Below the pieces are notes generated by a model. That model was not told the DNA's origin and did not search any database. It worked only from the letters and a program-made list of their open reading frames with translations. From Thiobacillus denitrificans ATCC 25259 (GTDB lineage: Bacteria > Pseudomonadota > Gammaproteobacteria > Burkholderiales > Thiobacillaceae), in assembly GCF_000012745.1 (NCBI RefSeq), contig NC_007404.1:1488001-1552000 (forward strand): DNA of 64,000 nucleotides, written 5' to 3'. This document shows, piece after piece, positions 26,713 through 34,376 of this stretch (positions are counted from its first letter, which is position 1; each line of letters opens with the position of its first letter). Made by a program: the position numbers and the translations under genes.

Positions 26713-27048
26713 ATGGAATCCAAAGACGCCGTCATCGCCCTGTCCGCGCTCGCCCAAGCCACGCGGCTGAACATCTTCCGTACGCTCGTCGAAGCCGGTC
26801 CGGCCGGGCTCAACGCGGGGCGGCTCGCCGAAATCGCCGCCATACCGCCGTCTTCGCTTTCGTTTCATTTGAAGGAGCTGAGCCATGCCGGGCTCGCCGA
26901 GTCCCGCCAGGAGGGCCGCTTCGTCGTATACAGCGCGCGCTTCGAGACGATGAATCGCCTGCTCGCCTATCTCACCGAAAACTGCTGCGGCGGGACACCC
27001 TGCGGCGCGAGCGACACGCCCGCCTGCACGGGCGGCGGGTCGTCGTAA
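26713..27048 (+). CDS. arsR: ArsR family arsenite-responsive repressor
   Basis: A 111-residue winged-helix repressor: ALAQATRLNIFRTLV, then the recognition helix region PPSSLSFHLKELSHAGLAESR, and RFVVYSARFETMNRLL. Cysteines lie at the C-terminus (Cys91, Cys92, Cys97, Cys105). This is the arrangement of the Acidithiobacillus-type ArsR, which binds As(III) through a C-terminal CC..C cluster rather than in the DNA-binding helix. It is the first gene of the arsenic operon and is auto-regulated by the dyad overlapping its promoter. There is no room for a ribosome site if transcription begins at the predicted position. Confidence 0.96.
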   Translation: MESKDAVIALSALAQATRLNIFRTLVEAGPAGLNAGRLAEIAAIPPSSLSFHLKELSHAGLAESRQEGRFVVYSARFETMNRLLAYLTENCCGGTPCGASDTPACTGGGSS

Positions 27049-27113
27049 CGAATTCACGTCACACCGCGCGGCCAAGCTCCGGCTGTTTCATCACGTTTCG
27101 ACAAGGACTACTC

Positions 27114-27539
27114 ATGACCAAACCCCTGACCGTGCTGGTGCTGTGCACCGGCAACTCCTGCCGCTCGCAAATGGCCGAGGTGCTGCTCAACCATGACCTC
27201 GCGGGCCAGGTGCGCGCACTCTCCGCCGGCACCCGGCCGCAACCGAAGGTCGCGGACGGGGCGATCGCGGCGCTGCAAGCGGCCGGACTGAATACCGACG
27301 GTCTCCATCCGAAGGACGTCGATGCGGTGATGCACGAGGACATCGACCTCGTCGTGACCGTGTGCGACAACGCGAAGGAGGCCTGCCCGATCTTTCCCAA
27401 GCCGATTCCGGCGATCCATCTTCCCTTCCATGACCCGCACGGCGAACCGCTCGAGAGCTTCATCGCCGTACGCGACGACATCCGCACGCGCCTCGTCGCG
27501 GCGGTGCGCGAGAAACTCGGCCTCGCGGCCGCGGCCTGA
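27114..27539 (+). CDS. arsC: Arsenate reductase, thioredoxin-coupled (low-molecular-weight phosphatase type)
   Basis: A 141-residue cytoplasmic enzyme that reduces As(V) to As(III). The P-loop is LVLCTGNSCRSQMAE, with nucleophile Cys11 and Arg17. Relay cysteines Cys84 and Cys91 lie in VTVCDNAKEACPIF, the Cys-relay used by thioredoxin-linked ArsC enzymes; Cys91 is the exposed one. The Asp of the DPHG loop (LPFHDPHG) is also present. It follows arsR after 65 bases, with AAGGACTACTC ahead. A thioredoxin-like protein at the end of the operon may serve it. Confidence 0.96.
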   Translation: MTKPLTVLVLCTGNSCRSQMAEVLLNHDLAGQVRALSAGTRPQPKVADGAIAALQAAGLNTDGLHPKDVDAVMHEDIDLVVTVCDNAKEACPIFPKPIPAIHLPFHDPHGEPLESFIAVRDDIRTRLVAAVREKLGLAAAA

Positions 27540-27545
27540 ACGTCC

Positions 27546-28646
27546 ATGAGTGCGCAGTGTGAAGTCACCGCCAAGCGCGCGGCCGCCATGGGCGGCCCGC
27601 CGGCGCCGATGAGCGTGTTCGAGCGCTGGCTCACCCTGTGGGTCGCGCTGTGCATCGTCGCCGGCGTGGCACTCGGGCAACTGTTCCCGGCGCCATTCCA
27701 GGCGCTCGGGCGGATGGAGGTGGCGCAGGTCAATCTGCCGGTCGGCCTGTTGATCTGGATCATGATCATCCCGATGCTGATGAAGATCGACTTCGGCGCG
27801 CTGCATCAGGTGAAATCGCACTGGCGCGGCATCGGCGTCACGCTCTTCGTCAACTGGGCGGTGAAGCCGTTCTCGATGGCACTCCTGGCGTGGATCTTCA
27901 TCCGCCATTTGTTCGCGCCCTGGCTGCCCGCCGAGCAGCTCGACAGCTACGTCGCCGGCCTGATCCTGCTCGCGGCCGCGCCGTGCACGGCGATGGTGTT
28001 CGTGTGGAGCCGCCTGACCGGCGGCGATCCATATTTCACGCTGTCGCAGGTGGCGCTCAACGACACCATCATGATCTTCGCCTTCGCGCCGATCATCGGG
28101 CTGCTCCTGGGCCTTTCCGCGATCGTGGTGCCGTGGGACACGCTCATGATTTCGGTCGCGCTTTATATCGTGCTTCCGGTGATCCTCGCGCAGGTCTGGC
28201 GCAAGCGGCTGCTGAAGCGCGGGCAGGCGGTGTTCGACCGGGTGATGGCGCAGCTCGGCCAGGCTTCGATCCTCGCGCTGCTGGCGACGCTGGTGCTGCT
28301 GTTCGCCTTTCAGGGCGAGCAGATCCTCGCGCAGCCGTTGATCATCGCGTTGCTCGCAGTGCCGATCCTGATCCAGGTCTTCTTCAACTCGGGCTTGGCC
28401 TACTGGCTGAACAGAAAAGTGGGCGAGAAGCACGCCGTCGCCTGCCCGTCGGCGCTGATCGGCGCGTCGAACTTCTTCGAGCTGGCGGTGGCGGCGGCGA
28501 TCGCGCTGTTCGGCTTCGAGTCGGGCGCGGCGCTGGCGACCGTGGTCGGCGTGCTGATCGAGGTGCCGGTGATGCTGCTGGTGGTGAAGCTCGTCAACCG
28601 CAGCAAGCGCTGGTACGAGCGCGGCCTGCCAGCGGGACGGGCCTGA
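27546..28646 (+). CDS. acr3: ACR3-family arsenite efflux transporter
   Basis: A 366-residue protein with about ten transmembrane helices. It carries ACR3 hallmarks: LLIWIMIIPMLMKIDF, NWAVKPFSMALLAW, and the conserved cysteine motif in LAAAPCTAMVFVWS, whose Cys is needed for As(III) transport. It expels arsenite made by ArsC. It starts six bases after arsC. The first ~22 residues are variable and internal ATG codons (27588, 27609) could also be the start; no strong ribosome site marks any of them. Often named arsB although unrelated to the E. coli ArsB family. Confidence 0.95.
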   Translation: MSAQCEVTAKRAAAMGGPPAPMSVFERWLTLWVALCIVAGVALGQLFPAPFQALGRMEVAQVNLPVGLLIWIMIIPMLMKIDFGALHQVKSHWRGIGVTLFVNWAVKPFSMALLAWIFIRHLFAPWLPAEQLDSYVAGLILLAAAPCTAMVFVWSRLTGGDPYFTLSQVALNDTIMIFAFAPIIGLLLGLSAIVVPWDTLMISVALYIVLPVILAQVWRKRLLKRGQAVFDRVMAQLGQASILALLATLVLLFAFQGEQILAQPLIIALLAVPILIQVFFNSGLAYWLNRKVGEKHAVACPSALIGASNFFELAVAAAIALFGFESGAALATVVGVLIEVPVMLLVVKLVNRSKRWYERGLPAGRA

Positions 28647-28660
28647 GCTGAGGCGCAATC

Positions 28661-29629
28661 GTGTTCGACGCACTCGCCACCCTGCTGGTTTTCGACCTCG
28701 CCGGCCTGACGCCGGGCACGCCGCTGGGCCAAGCGCTGCATTTCTTCGTCATGGACGTGGCGAAGATCCTGGCGCTGCTGACCACGGTGATCTACCTGAT
28801 GGGCTGGCTGCGCGCGCTGCTCACCCCGGAGCGGGTGCGCGCGATGATGCGCGGCCGCTCCGGCCCCGGTGCACGCCTGGTGGCGGTGGGCCTGGGCGCG
28901 GTGACGCCGTTCTGCTCGTGCTCGTCGATCCCGCTCTTCATCGGCTTCGTCGAGGCCGGCATCCCGCTCGGCGTGACGCTGTCGTTCCTCATCGCGAGCC
29001 CGATGGTCAACCAGGTCGCGGTGGTGGTGCTGGCGGGCGTCATCGGCTGGGAGACGACGCTGATCTACGTGGCGACCGGCCTCACCGTCGCCTTCGTCGG
29101 TGGCTACGTCCTGCAGGCTTTCAAGCTGGAGCGCTGGGTCGAGGACTACGTATGGAAGATCCACATGGGCGAGGCGGCGCTCGAGACCGAACGCGATAAC
29201 AGCCTACGCGCCCGCCACGATTACGCCTGGAACGAGGTGCGGCAGATCGTCGGCCGCATCTGGAAATATGTATTCATCGGCGTCGGCATCGGTGCCTTCA
29301 TCCACGGTTATGTGCCGGCCGACTTCGTCGCAAAAATCGCCGGCGACGGCAGCGTGCTGTCGGTCATCGTCGCCGTTCTGGTTGGCGTGCCGATGTATTC
29401 CGATGCGGTCGGCATCATTCCGGTGGCCGAGGCGCTGCTGGGGAAGGGCGTGCCGCTCGGCACCGTGCTGGCCTTCATGATGGCCGTGATCGCGTTGTCG
29501 TTGCCGGAAATGCTGATCTTGCGCAAGGTCGTGAAATGGCCGCTGCTCGGCATCTTCGCCGCCTATCTCGCCGCCGCCTTCGTGCTGGTCGGCGTCCTGT
29601 TCAACGCCTTGAGGAGTGTCACCGCATGA
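28661..29629 (+). CDS. arsP: ArsP/DUF318 family permease (organoarsenical efflux)
   Basis: A 322-residue protein with about eight transmembrane segments and the conserved TPFCSCSSIPLFIGF motif of the ArsP/DUF318 family. Characterised ArsP proteins export trivalent methylated or aromatic arsenicals such as MAs(III). It starts with GTG 14 bases after acr3. Its stop overlaps the next gene (ATGA). The presence of ArsM two genes further on gives it a logical substrate: the methylarsenite that ArsM produces. Confidence 0.88.
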   Translation: MFDALATLLVFDLAGLTPGTPLGQALHFFVMDVAKILALLTTVIYLMGWLRALLTPERVRAMMRGRSGPGARLVAVGLGAVTPFCSCSSIPLFIGFVEAGIPLGVTLSFLIASPMVNQVAVVVLAGVIGWETTLIYVATGLTVAFVGGYVLQAFKLERWVEDYVWKIHMGEAALETERDNSLRARHDYAWNEVRQIVGRIWKYVFIGVGIGAFIHGYVPADFVAKIAGDGSVLSVIVAVLVGVPMYSDAVGIIPVAEALLGKGVPLGTVLAFMMAVIALSLPEMLILRKVVKWPLLGIFAAYLAAAFVLVGVLFNALRSVTA

Positions 29630-29940
29630 GTTCCGAACTGCATCCATCCATCGTCGCGCTGGTTTCGCTGGCGGCGAACATCGCGGCGAATCATCCCAAA
29701 CAGGGCCTGTGCCAGATCGAGCGCCTGAAGGGCTACGGCGTGTCGCGCGCGCAGATCGACACGGTGGTCGAGATCGCCCGCCATATCCGCGACGAGGCCG
29801 CGCAACAGCTCGACGCGAAATTCGACGAGGCCTATGCGGCGCAGTTCGCGCCGAAGGCGACCGCGAAGCTCGCGTCGATCGCGGTGGCTGACGCCGGCGC
29901 CTGCTGCACCCCCACGCCCTCGGGCAAGTCCTGCTGCTGA
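29626..29940 (+). CDS. Small cysteine-rich protein of the arsenic operon, unknown function
   Basis: A 104-residue mostly helical protein (VALVSLAANIAANHPKQG, then IDTVVEIARHIRDEAAQQLD). The helices faintly resemble AhpD/carboxymuconolactone-decarboxylase proteins, but without their CxxC active site. The C-terminus ends with two cysteine pairs (ACCTPTPSGKSCC), suited to binding As(III) or another soft metal. GAGGAG precedes the start and it overlaps arsP by four bases. A chaperone or sequestration role is inference from the cysteines and position. Confidence 0.8.
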   Translation: MSSELHPSIVALVSLAANIAANHPKQGLCQIERLKGYGVSRAQIDTVVEIARHIRDEAAQQLDAKFDEAYAAQFAPKATAKLASIAVADAGACCTPTPSGKSCC

Positions 29941-29952
29941 AAGGAGACCATC

Positions 29953-30759
29953 ATGAGTGCACACGAACACGACCAGATCCGCCAACAGGTGCGTGACGCT
30001 TACGGCGCTGTCGCGCGCGCCGAATCCGCCGGCTGCTGCGCGCCGAGCACGGGTTGCTGCGCGCCGTCCGATGAGAATGTCGCCGAGTTGCTGTCGCGCG
30101 GCATTGGCTACAGCGCCGAGGAGACCGCCGCGGTGCCGGAAGGCGCCAACTTGGGACTCGGCTGCGGCAATCCGCAGGCGATCGCCGCGCTGCAGTCGGG
30201 CGAGACCGTGCTCGACCTCGGCAGCGGTGCCGGCTTCGACGCCTTCCTCGCCGCGCGCCAGGTCGGCGCCGAGGGCAGCGTGATCGGGGTCGACATGACG
30301 CCCGACATGGTGACGAAGGCCAGAGCCAACGCGGTGAAGGGCGGCTATGCCAACGTCGACTTCCGCCTCGGCGAGATCGAGCACCTGCCGGTAGCCGACG
30401 CCACGGTCGACGCCATCATCTCCAACTGCGTCATCAACCTGTCACCGGACAAGGTGCAGGTGTTTCGTGAAGCCTTCCGCGTGCTGAAGCCGGGTGGCCG
30501 GCTGGCGTTCTCGGACATCGTTACGACCGCGGAGCTGCCCGAGGCCATGCAGCGCGAAGTCGCGCTGTACACCGCCTGCGTCGCCGGCGCGGCGAGCGTC
30601 GACGAACTCACCGCGATGCTCGCCGATGCGGGCTTCGCCGACATCCGTATCGCCCCCAAGGACGCCAGTCGCGAATTCATCCGTAACTGGGCGCCCGGCC
30701 GCGGCGTCGAGGCTTACATCGCCTCGGCCACCATCGAGGCGGTCAAGCCGGCCGCGTGA
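29953..30759 (+). CDS. arsM: Arsenite S-adenosylmethionine methyltransferase ArsM
   Basis: A 268-residue enzyme that methylates As(III) to MAs(III) and further. The SAM site is [17 protein letters not shown]. The three conserved arsenic-binding cysteines of ArsM are at Cys71 (LGLGCGNP), Cys159 ([13 protein letters not shown]) and Cys209 (YTACVAGA). The N-terminus carries two additional cysteine pairs (Cys28/29 and Cys35/36 in [10 protein letters not shown]). AAAGGAG precedes the ATG. Placement next to ArsP suggests a make-and-export route for methylarsenite. Confidence 0.96.
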   Translation: MSAHEHDQIRQQVRDAYGAVARAESAGCCAPSTGCCAPSDENVAELLSRGIGYSAEETAAVPEGANLGLGCGNPQAIAALQSGETVLDLGSGAGFDAFLAARQVGAEGSVIGVDMTPDMVTKARANAVKGGYANVDFRLGEIEHLPVADATVDAIISNCVINLSPDKVQVFREAFRVLKPGGRLAFSDIVTTAELPEAMQREVALYTACVAGAASVDELTAMLADAGFADIRIAPKDASREFIRNWAPGRGVEAYIASATIEAVKPAA

Positions 30760-30770
30760 AGGAGAACACA

Positions 30771-31004
30771 ATGAAAGACATCAAGGTACTCGGCAGCGGC
30801 TGCGCCAACTGCAAGACCACGCTGAAGCTGATCGAGGAGGTCGCGCAGGCGCGCGGTGTCGCGATCAATCTGGAGAAAGTCGACGACATGGCGGCGATCC
30901 TCGGCTACGGCGTGATGTCGACCCCCGGCGTCGTGATCGACGGCAAGGTCGTGCACGCCGGCGGCGTGCCCGACCGCAGGAAAGTCGAGGCCTGGCTGGC
31001 GTGA
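30771..31004 (+). CDS. Thioredoxin-like small disulfide protein
   Basis: A 77-residue redox protein of the thioredoxin-fold 'redox-active disulfide protein 2' type: IKVLGSGCANCKTTLKLIEE (CxxC at Cys11/Cys14) and a cis-Pro motif in MSTPGVVIDGKVVHAG. AAGGAGAACACA precedes the ATG. As the last gene of the arsenic operon it may reduce ArsC or ArsM, or deliver electrons to the cysteine-rich proteins. Such genes are recurrent in arsenic operons. It ends 23 bases from the convergent cbpM gene. Confidence 0.93.
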   Translation: MKDIKVLGSGCANCKTTLKLIEEVAQARGVAINLEKVDDMAAILGYGVMSTPGVVIDGKVVHAGGVPDRRKVEAWLA

Positions 31005-31026
31005 CCCCGCCGCCGCGCACACGTCT

Positions 31027-31335
31027 CTAGACGAGACCCGCGCCGCGCAGCCGCGCGCGCAGGCTGTCGACTTCCTCGAGCACGTCGGCAACGAGCGCCG
31101 CCAGTTCCGGCACGGCGTCGAAATCGCGCTCGATCTGCCGCATCCGGCGGGCGCGCACGAGCGCCTCGGCCGAAAAGCGCCACACCCCGGCAACGCTCTC
31201 GGCCTCCGGGAACAGACCCGCCTCGATGTGCCCGATCAGCCACGCGGGCTCAACCACACAGGCCGCGGCGACCTGTTCCACGGTCAGCCAGCAATCGTCC
31301 ATCAGGACGCCAACGAAGACTTCGTTCTCGCTCAC
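31027..31335 (-). CDS. cbpM: Chaperone modulator CbpM
   Basis: A 102-residue MerR-like helical protein. CbpM binds the J-domain of CbpA and blocks its co-chaperone activity. Family features: WLTVEQVAAACVVEPAWLIGHIEAGL at the start and a FSAEALVRARRMRQIERDFD helix, followed by a C-terminal coiled region. It lies two bases after cbpA in the same direction, the normal cbpA-cbpM pairing. Confidence 0.92.
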   Translation of the reverse strand: MSENEVFVGVLMDDCWLTVEQVAAACVVEPAWLIGHIEAGLFPEAESVAGVWRFSAEALVRARRMRQIERDFDAVPELAALVADVLEEVDSLRARLRGAGLV

Positions 31336-31337
31336 GA

Positions 31338-32294
31338 TCAGTTCCTCCCGCGCGGATCGAAGGCAAACTCGCGCGCCATGGATTCATAAAATGCCTTGGC
31401 CTGCGGCGTGTCGGCGGGCGGCAGTACGACGCGAAGGTCGAGCAGCAGGTCGCCGGGCGGCTCGCCCGGTATGCCTTTGCCGCGCACCCGCAGCTGCTTG
31501 CCGCTCTGGGCGCCTTCGGGAATCCTGACCTTGACCGCCCCGCCCGGGAGCTCGACCGCGACGACCGCGCCGAGCGCCGCCTCCCACGGCGCGACCGGCA
31601 GCGTCAGGTAGAGATCCCGCCCGACCGCGCGCAATCGCGAATCCTGTTTGAAGTGGATCTCGAGCAATAGATCGCCGGCCGCCGCCCCGCCGGCTCCTGG
31701 CGCTCCTTGCCCCGCAAGGCGGATGACCTGACCTTCGCGCACGCCCTTCGGGATCTTGACGTTGAGCGTGCGGGTCTTGAGCACGACGTGCCCCTGCGGG
31801 TCGACCTCGGGCGCGCGCAACGAAACCTGCCGCGTCGCCCCGGTGAACGCGTCGGCGAGATCGAGCACGACCTTGGCGTGATGATCCTCGCCGCGCGCCT
31901 GGTAGCCCGCGCGTCCGCCGCGGGTGTGAAAAGGACTGCCGCGCCCGCCTCCGAGCCCGCCGAACAGTTCGGCGAAAAAATCGGAAAAATCTGCGGTCTC
32001 CTGGCCGCCGAAACCGCGGCCCGAGAATTCGAAGCCCGCGTCCCAATCGGGCGGCGGGCGGAATTCCTGTCCGGGCTGGTAGCCCTTGCCAAGCTGGTCG
32101 TAGGCGGCGCGCTTCTCGGGGTCGGACAGCACCGCGTTCGCTTCGTTGATCTCCTGCATCCGCGTTTCGGCGCCGGCTTCCTTCGAGATGTCGGGGTGAT
32201 ACTTGCGCGCGAGCTTGCGGAAGGCCTTCTTGATGTCGTCCGCCGTGGCGTCGCGCGGCACGCCCAAGATCTTGTAGTAGTCCTTGAATTCCAT
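31338..32294 (-). CDS. cbpA: DnaJ-class co-chaperone CbpA (curved DNA-binding protein)
   Basis: A 318-residue Hsp40: J-domain at residues 1-70 ([12 protein letters not shown], with the HPD motif in KYHPDISK), a Gly/Phe-rich linker (~90-130), and two C-terminal substrate-binding beta-domains (~135-310), without the zinc-finger of DnaJ. It stimulates DnaK and binds curved DNA. AGGA lies ahead of the start. A hexanucleotide tandem repeat sits 17-46 bases upstream of the start codon. It is co-transcribed with cbpM. Confidence 0.96.
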   Translation of the reverse strand: MEFKDYYKILGVPRDATADDIKKAFRKLARKYHPDISKEAGAETRMQEINEANAVLSDPEKRAAYDQLGKGYQPGQEFRPPPDWDAGFEFSGRGFGGQETADFSDFFAELFGGLGGGRGSPFHTRGGRAGYQARGEDHHAKVVLDLADAFTGATRQVSLRAPEVDPQGHVVLKTRTLNVKIPKGVREGQVIRLAGQGAPGAGGAAAGDLLLEIHFKQDSRLRAVGRDLYLTLPVAPWEAALGAVVAVELPGGAVKVRIPEGAQSGKQLRVRGKGIPGEPPGDLLLDLRVVLPPADTPQAKAFYESMAREFAFDPRGRN

Positions 32295-32310
32295 GAGCAG
32301 TCCTTGTCCA

Positions 32311-32340
32311 GGTACGGGTACGGGTACGGGTGCGGGTACG
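32311..32340. repeat. Hexanucleotide tandem repeat in the cbpA leader
   Basis: Five units of GGTACG in tandem, the fourth being GGTGCG. The array is in the 5' untranslated region of cbpA just upstream of its ribosome site. Slippage here would change the leader length but not the reading frame. The rest of the 468-base gap (32341-32762) holds no convincing gene; a possible weak Pho-like element at 32655-32672 is discussed as a finding. Confidence 0.85.
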
Positions 32341-32762
32341 AGGGCGTTCGCAGGGCGGTGCGCTGCTGCCGACCCAGGTATGAACGATCGCCTCGCTGCT
32401 TCAGAATAGCTTCGCTCGGCGATGCGGCTCGAAAGGCCGTGCCGCCTTGACCGCTCAAAACCCGGCGTGTAAGTTCATCGTCACAATCAGACCCCGTCGC
32501 ATCGACGGCGGGGCGATGCGGAGAACAAGTCGTGACCGACCGACGCAGCGGAGGAGACCCGCCTGTAATGACCCCTATCGCCCTTTTGTTTCAGCACGCC
32601 CCCTTTCCGGCCTGGCGCGCCCGCCTGGGGACGCTGCGGCCGCGTTCAATAAATCTGTCATCTATCTCTGTTCCAATTCTGCAGCCGAGCGGCGCCCCTG
32701 CGCCTCACGGGCGCATCCAGCCGGACGCGCCCGCTCGCGTCCTTCGCTTAAAAGGTGTGATC

Positions 32763-33197
32763 GTGCCTTCAACCAAATTGAACGCCAGCCCCGCGGGGCA
32801 GCGCGGCTTCACGCTGCTCGAACTGCTCGTCGTGATGGTGATCCTGGGCCTGCTCGCGGGTTACGTCGCACCGCGTTATTTCTCGCAAGTCGGCAAATCC
32901 GAAGTGAAGACCGCACAGGCGCAGATTGGCGCGCTCGAAAAAGCGCTCGACCAATACCGCATCGACACCGGCCACTACCCCACCACCGAGCAGGGACTCG
33001 CCGCCCTGAACGCGAAGCCCGCCGACGAGGAAAAATGGGACGGCCCCTATCTCAAAAAGGCCGTGCCGAACGACCCCTGGGGCAAGCCTTATCAGTACCG
33101 CACGCCGGGCGAACACGGCGAACTCGATCTGTACTCGTTCGGCCGTGACGGTGTCGCCGGCGGCAGCGGCGAAGGCGCCGACATCGGCAACTGGTAG
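32763..33197 (+). CDS. gspG: Major pseudopilin GspG
   Basis: A 144-residue major pseudopilin of a type II secretion system. The prepilin cleavage site is QRG/FTLLELLVVMVILGLLAG with Glu at mature position 5. The GspG core follows (YRIDTGHYPTTEQGL, DPWGKPYQYRTPGEHGELDL), with a calcium-site-like end (SFGRDGVAGGSGEGADIGNW). GTG at 32763 is chosen because AAAGG lies seven bases before it; another GTG lies two codons upstream (32757). It is the first gene of the secretion operon and is followed directly by gspF. Confidence 0.94.
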   Translation: MPSTKLNASPAGQRGFTLLELLVVMVILGLLAGYVAPRYFSQVGKSEVKTAQAQIGALEKALDQYRIDTGHYPTTEQGLAALNAKPADEEKWDGPYLKKAVPNDPWGKPYQYRTPGEHGELDLYSFGRDGVAGGSGEGADIGNW

Positions 33198-34376
33198 ATG
33201 CGCTACCGGGTGAAAGCCTTGCGCCCGGGGGTCGGCGTGAGCGCCCTCACGCTCGAGGCGCTCGACGAGACCGAGGTGCGCGCGCGACTACAGCGCGAAG
33301 GCCTACAGGTGATTTCCGTCGCCGCCGCGCGCGCCGCCTGGCTCAGACCGCGCGCACGTTTCCCGCTGTTGCTGTTCACGCAGGAGCTGATCGCACTACT
33401 CGACGCCGGGCTCACCCTGTCGGAAGCGCTGGAAACACTGGCCGAGAAAGAGCACCGCGCGGAGTCGCGGCAATTGATCGAGCGCCTGCTCGCCAGCATG
33501 CGCGAAGGCCGGCCGTTTTCTGCCGCGCTTGCGGCCCAGGACGCCTTCCCGCCGCTTTACGCGGCAACGGTGCGCGCGGCCGAGAGCACGGGCGACCTCT
33601 CGCCCGCGCTCGCCCGCTACGTCAGCTACCAGAGCCAGATCGACACGGTGAAGAAAAAGGTCGTCTCGGCGGCGATCTATCCGATGCTGCTCATCGCGGT
33701 CGGCACGCTCGTGGTCGCGTTCCTGCTCGGCTACGTGGTGCCGCGCTTCGCCACCGTCTACGCCGACACCGGCCGCGACCTGCCCTGGATGTCGCAGATG
33801 CTGCTGCGCTGGGGACAGGCCGTCGACAGCCACGGCGGCCTGATCGCCCTCGCCGCCCTCGCCCTCGGCGGCGGCCTGGTGCTGGCGCTCGCCCAGCCGG
33901 CGAGCCGCGCGGCGCTAACCCGCCTCGCCTGGCGTGTTCCTGCGCTCGGCGAACGGCTGCGCACCTTCGACCTCGCGCGCTTCTATCGCAGCCTCGGCAT
34001 GCTGCTGAGCGGCGGCATCCCGATCGTCTCGGCGCTCGGCATGGTGTCGGGGCTGCTCTCGGCGCAACTGCGCGTCGGCGCGACGACGGCGATGGAAGCG
34101 ATGCGCCGCGGGCAAAGCATCTCGACCGCATTCGCGCTTGGCGACCTGACGACACCGGTCGCCGCCCGTCTGTTGCGCGTCGGCGAAAAGAGCGGCCGCA
34201 TGGGCGAGATGATGGAGCGCATCGCGGTCTTCCACGACGAAGAGATGGCGCGCTGGGTCGACTGGTTCACCCGGCTCTTCGAACCGCTTTTGATGGTGTT
34301 CATCGGGCTCGTCATCGGGTCGATCGTGGTCCTGCTCTACATGCCTATTTTCGAACTCGCGGGGTCGCTCGAATGA
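33198..34376 (+). CDS. gspF: Secretion platform protein GspF
   Basis: A 392-residue inner-membrane platform protein of the T2SS/type IV pilus family. It contains two GspF repeats (RFPLLLFTQELIALLDAGLT, AESTGDLSPALARYV; and DLARFYRSLGMLLSGGIPI, VGEKSGRMGEMMERIA) and three transmembrane helices. It starts on the base after the gspG stop and overlaps gspE by four bases (ATGA). GspF connects the ATPase to pseudopilus growth. Confidence 0.95.
   Translation: MRYRVKALRPGVGVSALTLEALDETEVRARLQREGLQVISVAAARAAWLRPRARFPLLLFTQELIALLDAGLTLSEALETLAEKEHRAESRQLIERLLASMREGRPFSAALAAQDAFPPLYAATVRAAESTGDLSPALARYVSYQSQIDTVKKKVVSAAIYPMLLIAVGTLVVAFLLGYVVPRFATVYADTGRDLPWMSQMLLRWGQAVDSHGGLIALAALALGGGLVLALAQPASRAALTRLAWRVPALGERLRTFDLARFYRSLGMLLSGGIPIVSALGMVSGLLSAQLRVGATTAMEAMRRGQSISTAFALGDLTTPVAARLLRVGEKSGRMGEMMERIAVFHDEEMARWVDWFTRLFEPLLMVFIGLVIGSIVVLLYMPIFELAGSLE

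Noticed and set aside
32407-32762. Possible riboswitch or small RNA ahead of the secretion operon
   Set aside because: I looked for cyclic di-GMP-I type and other known aptamer cores and saw none; the local hairpin at ~32490-32515 has a bulge and no terminator tail.
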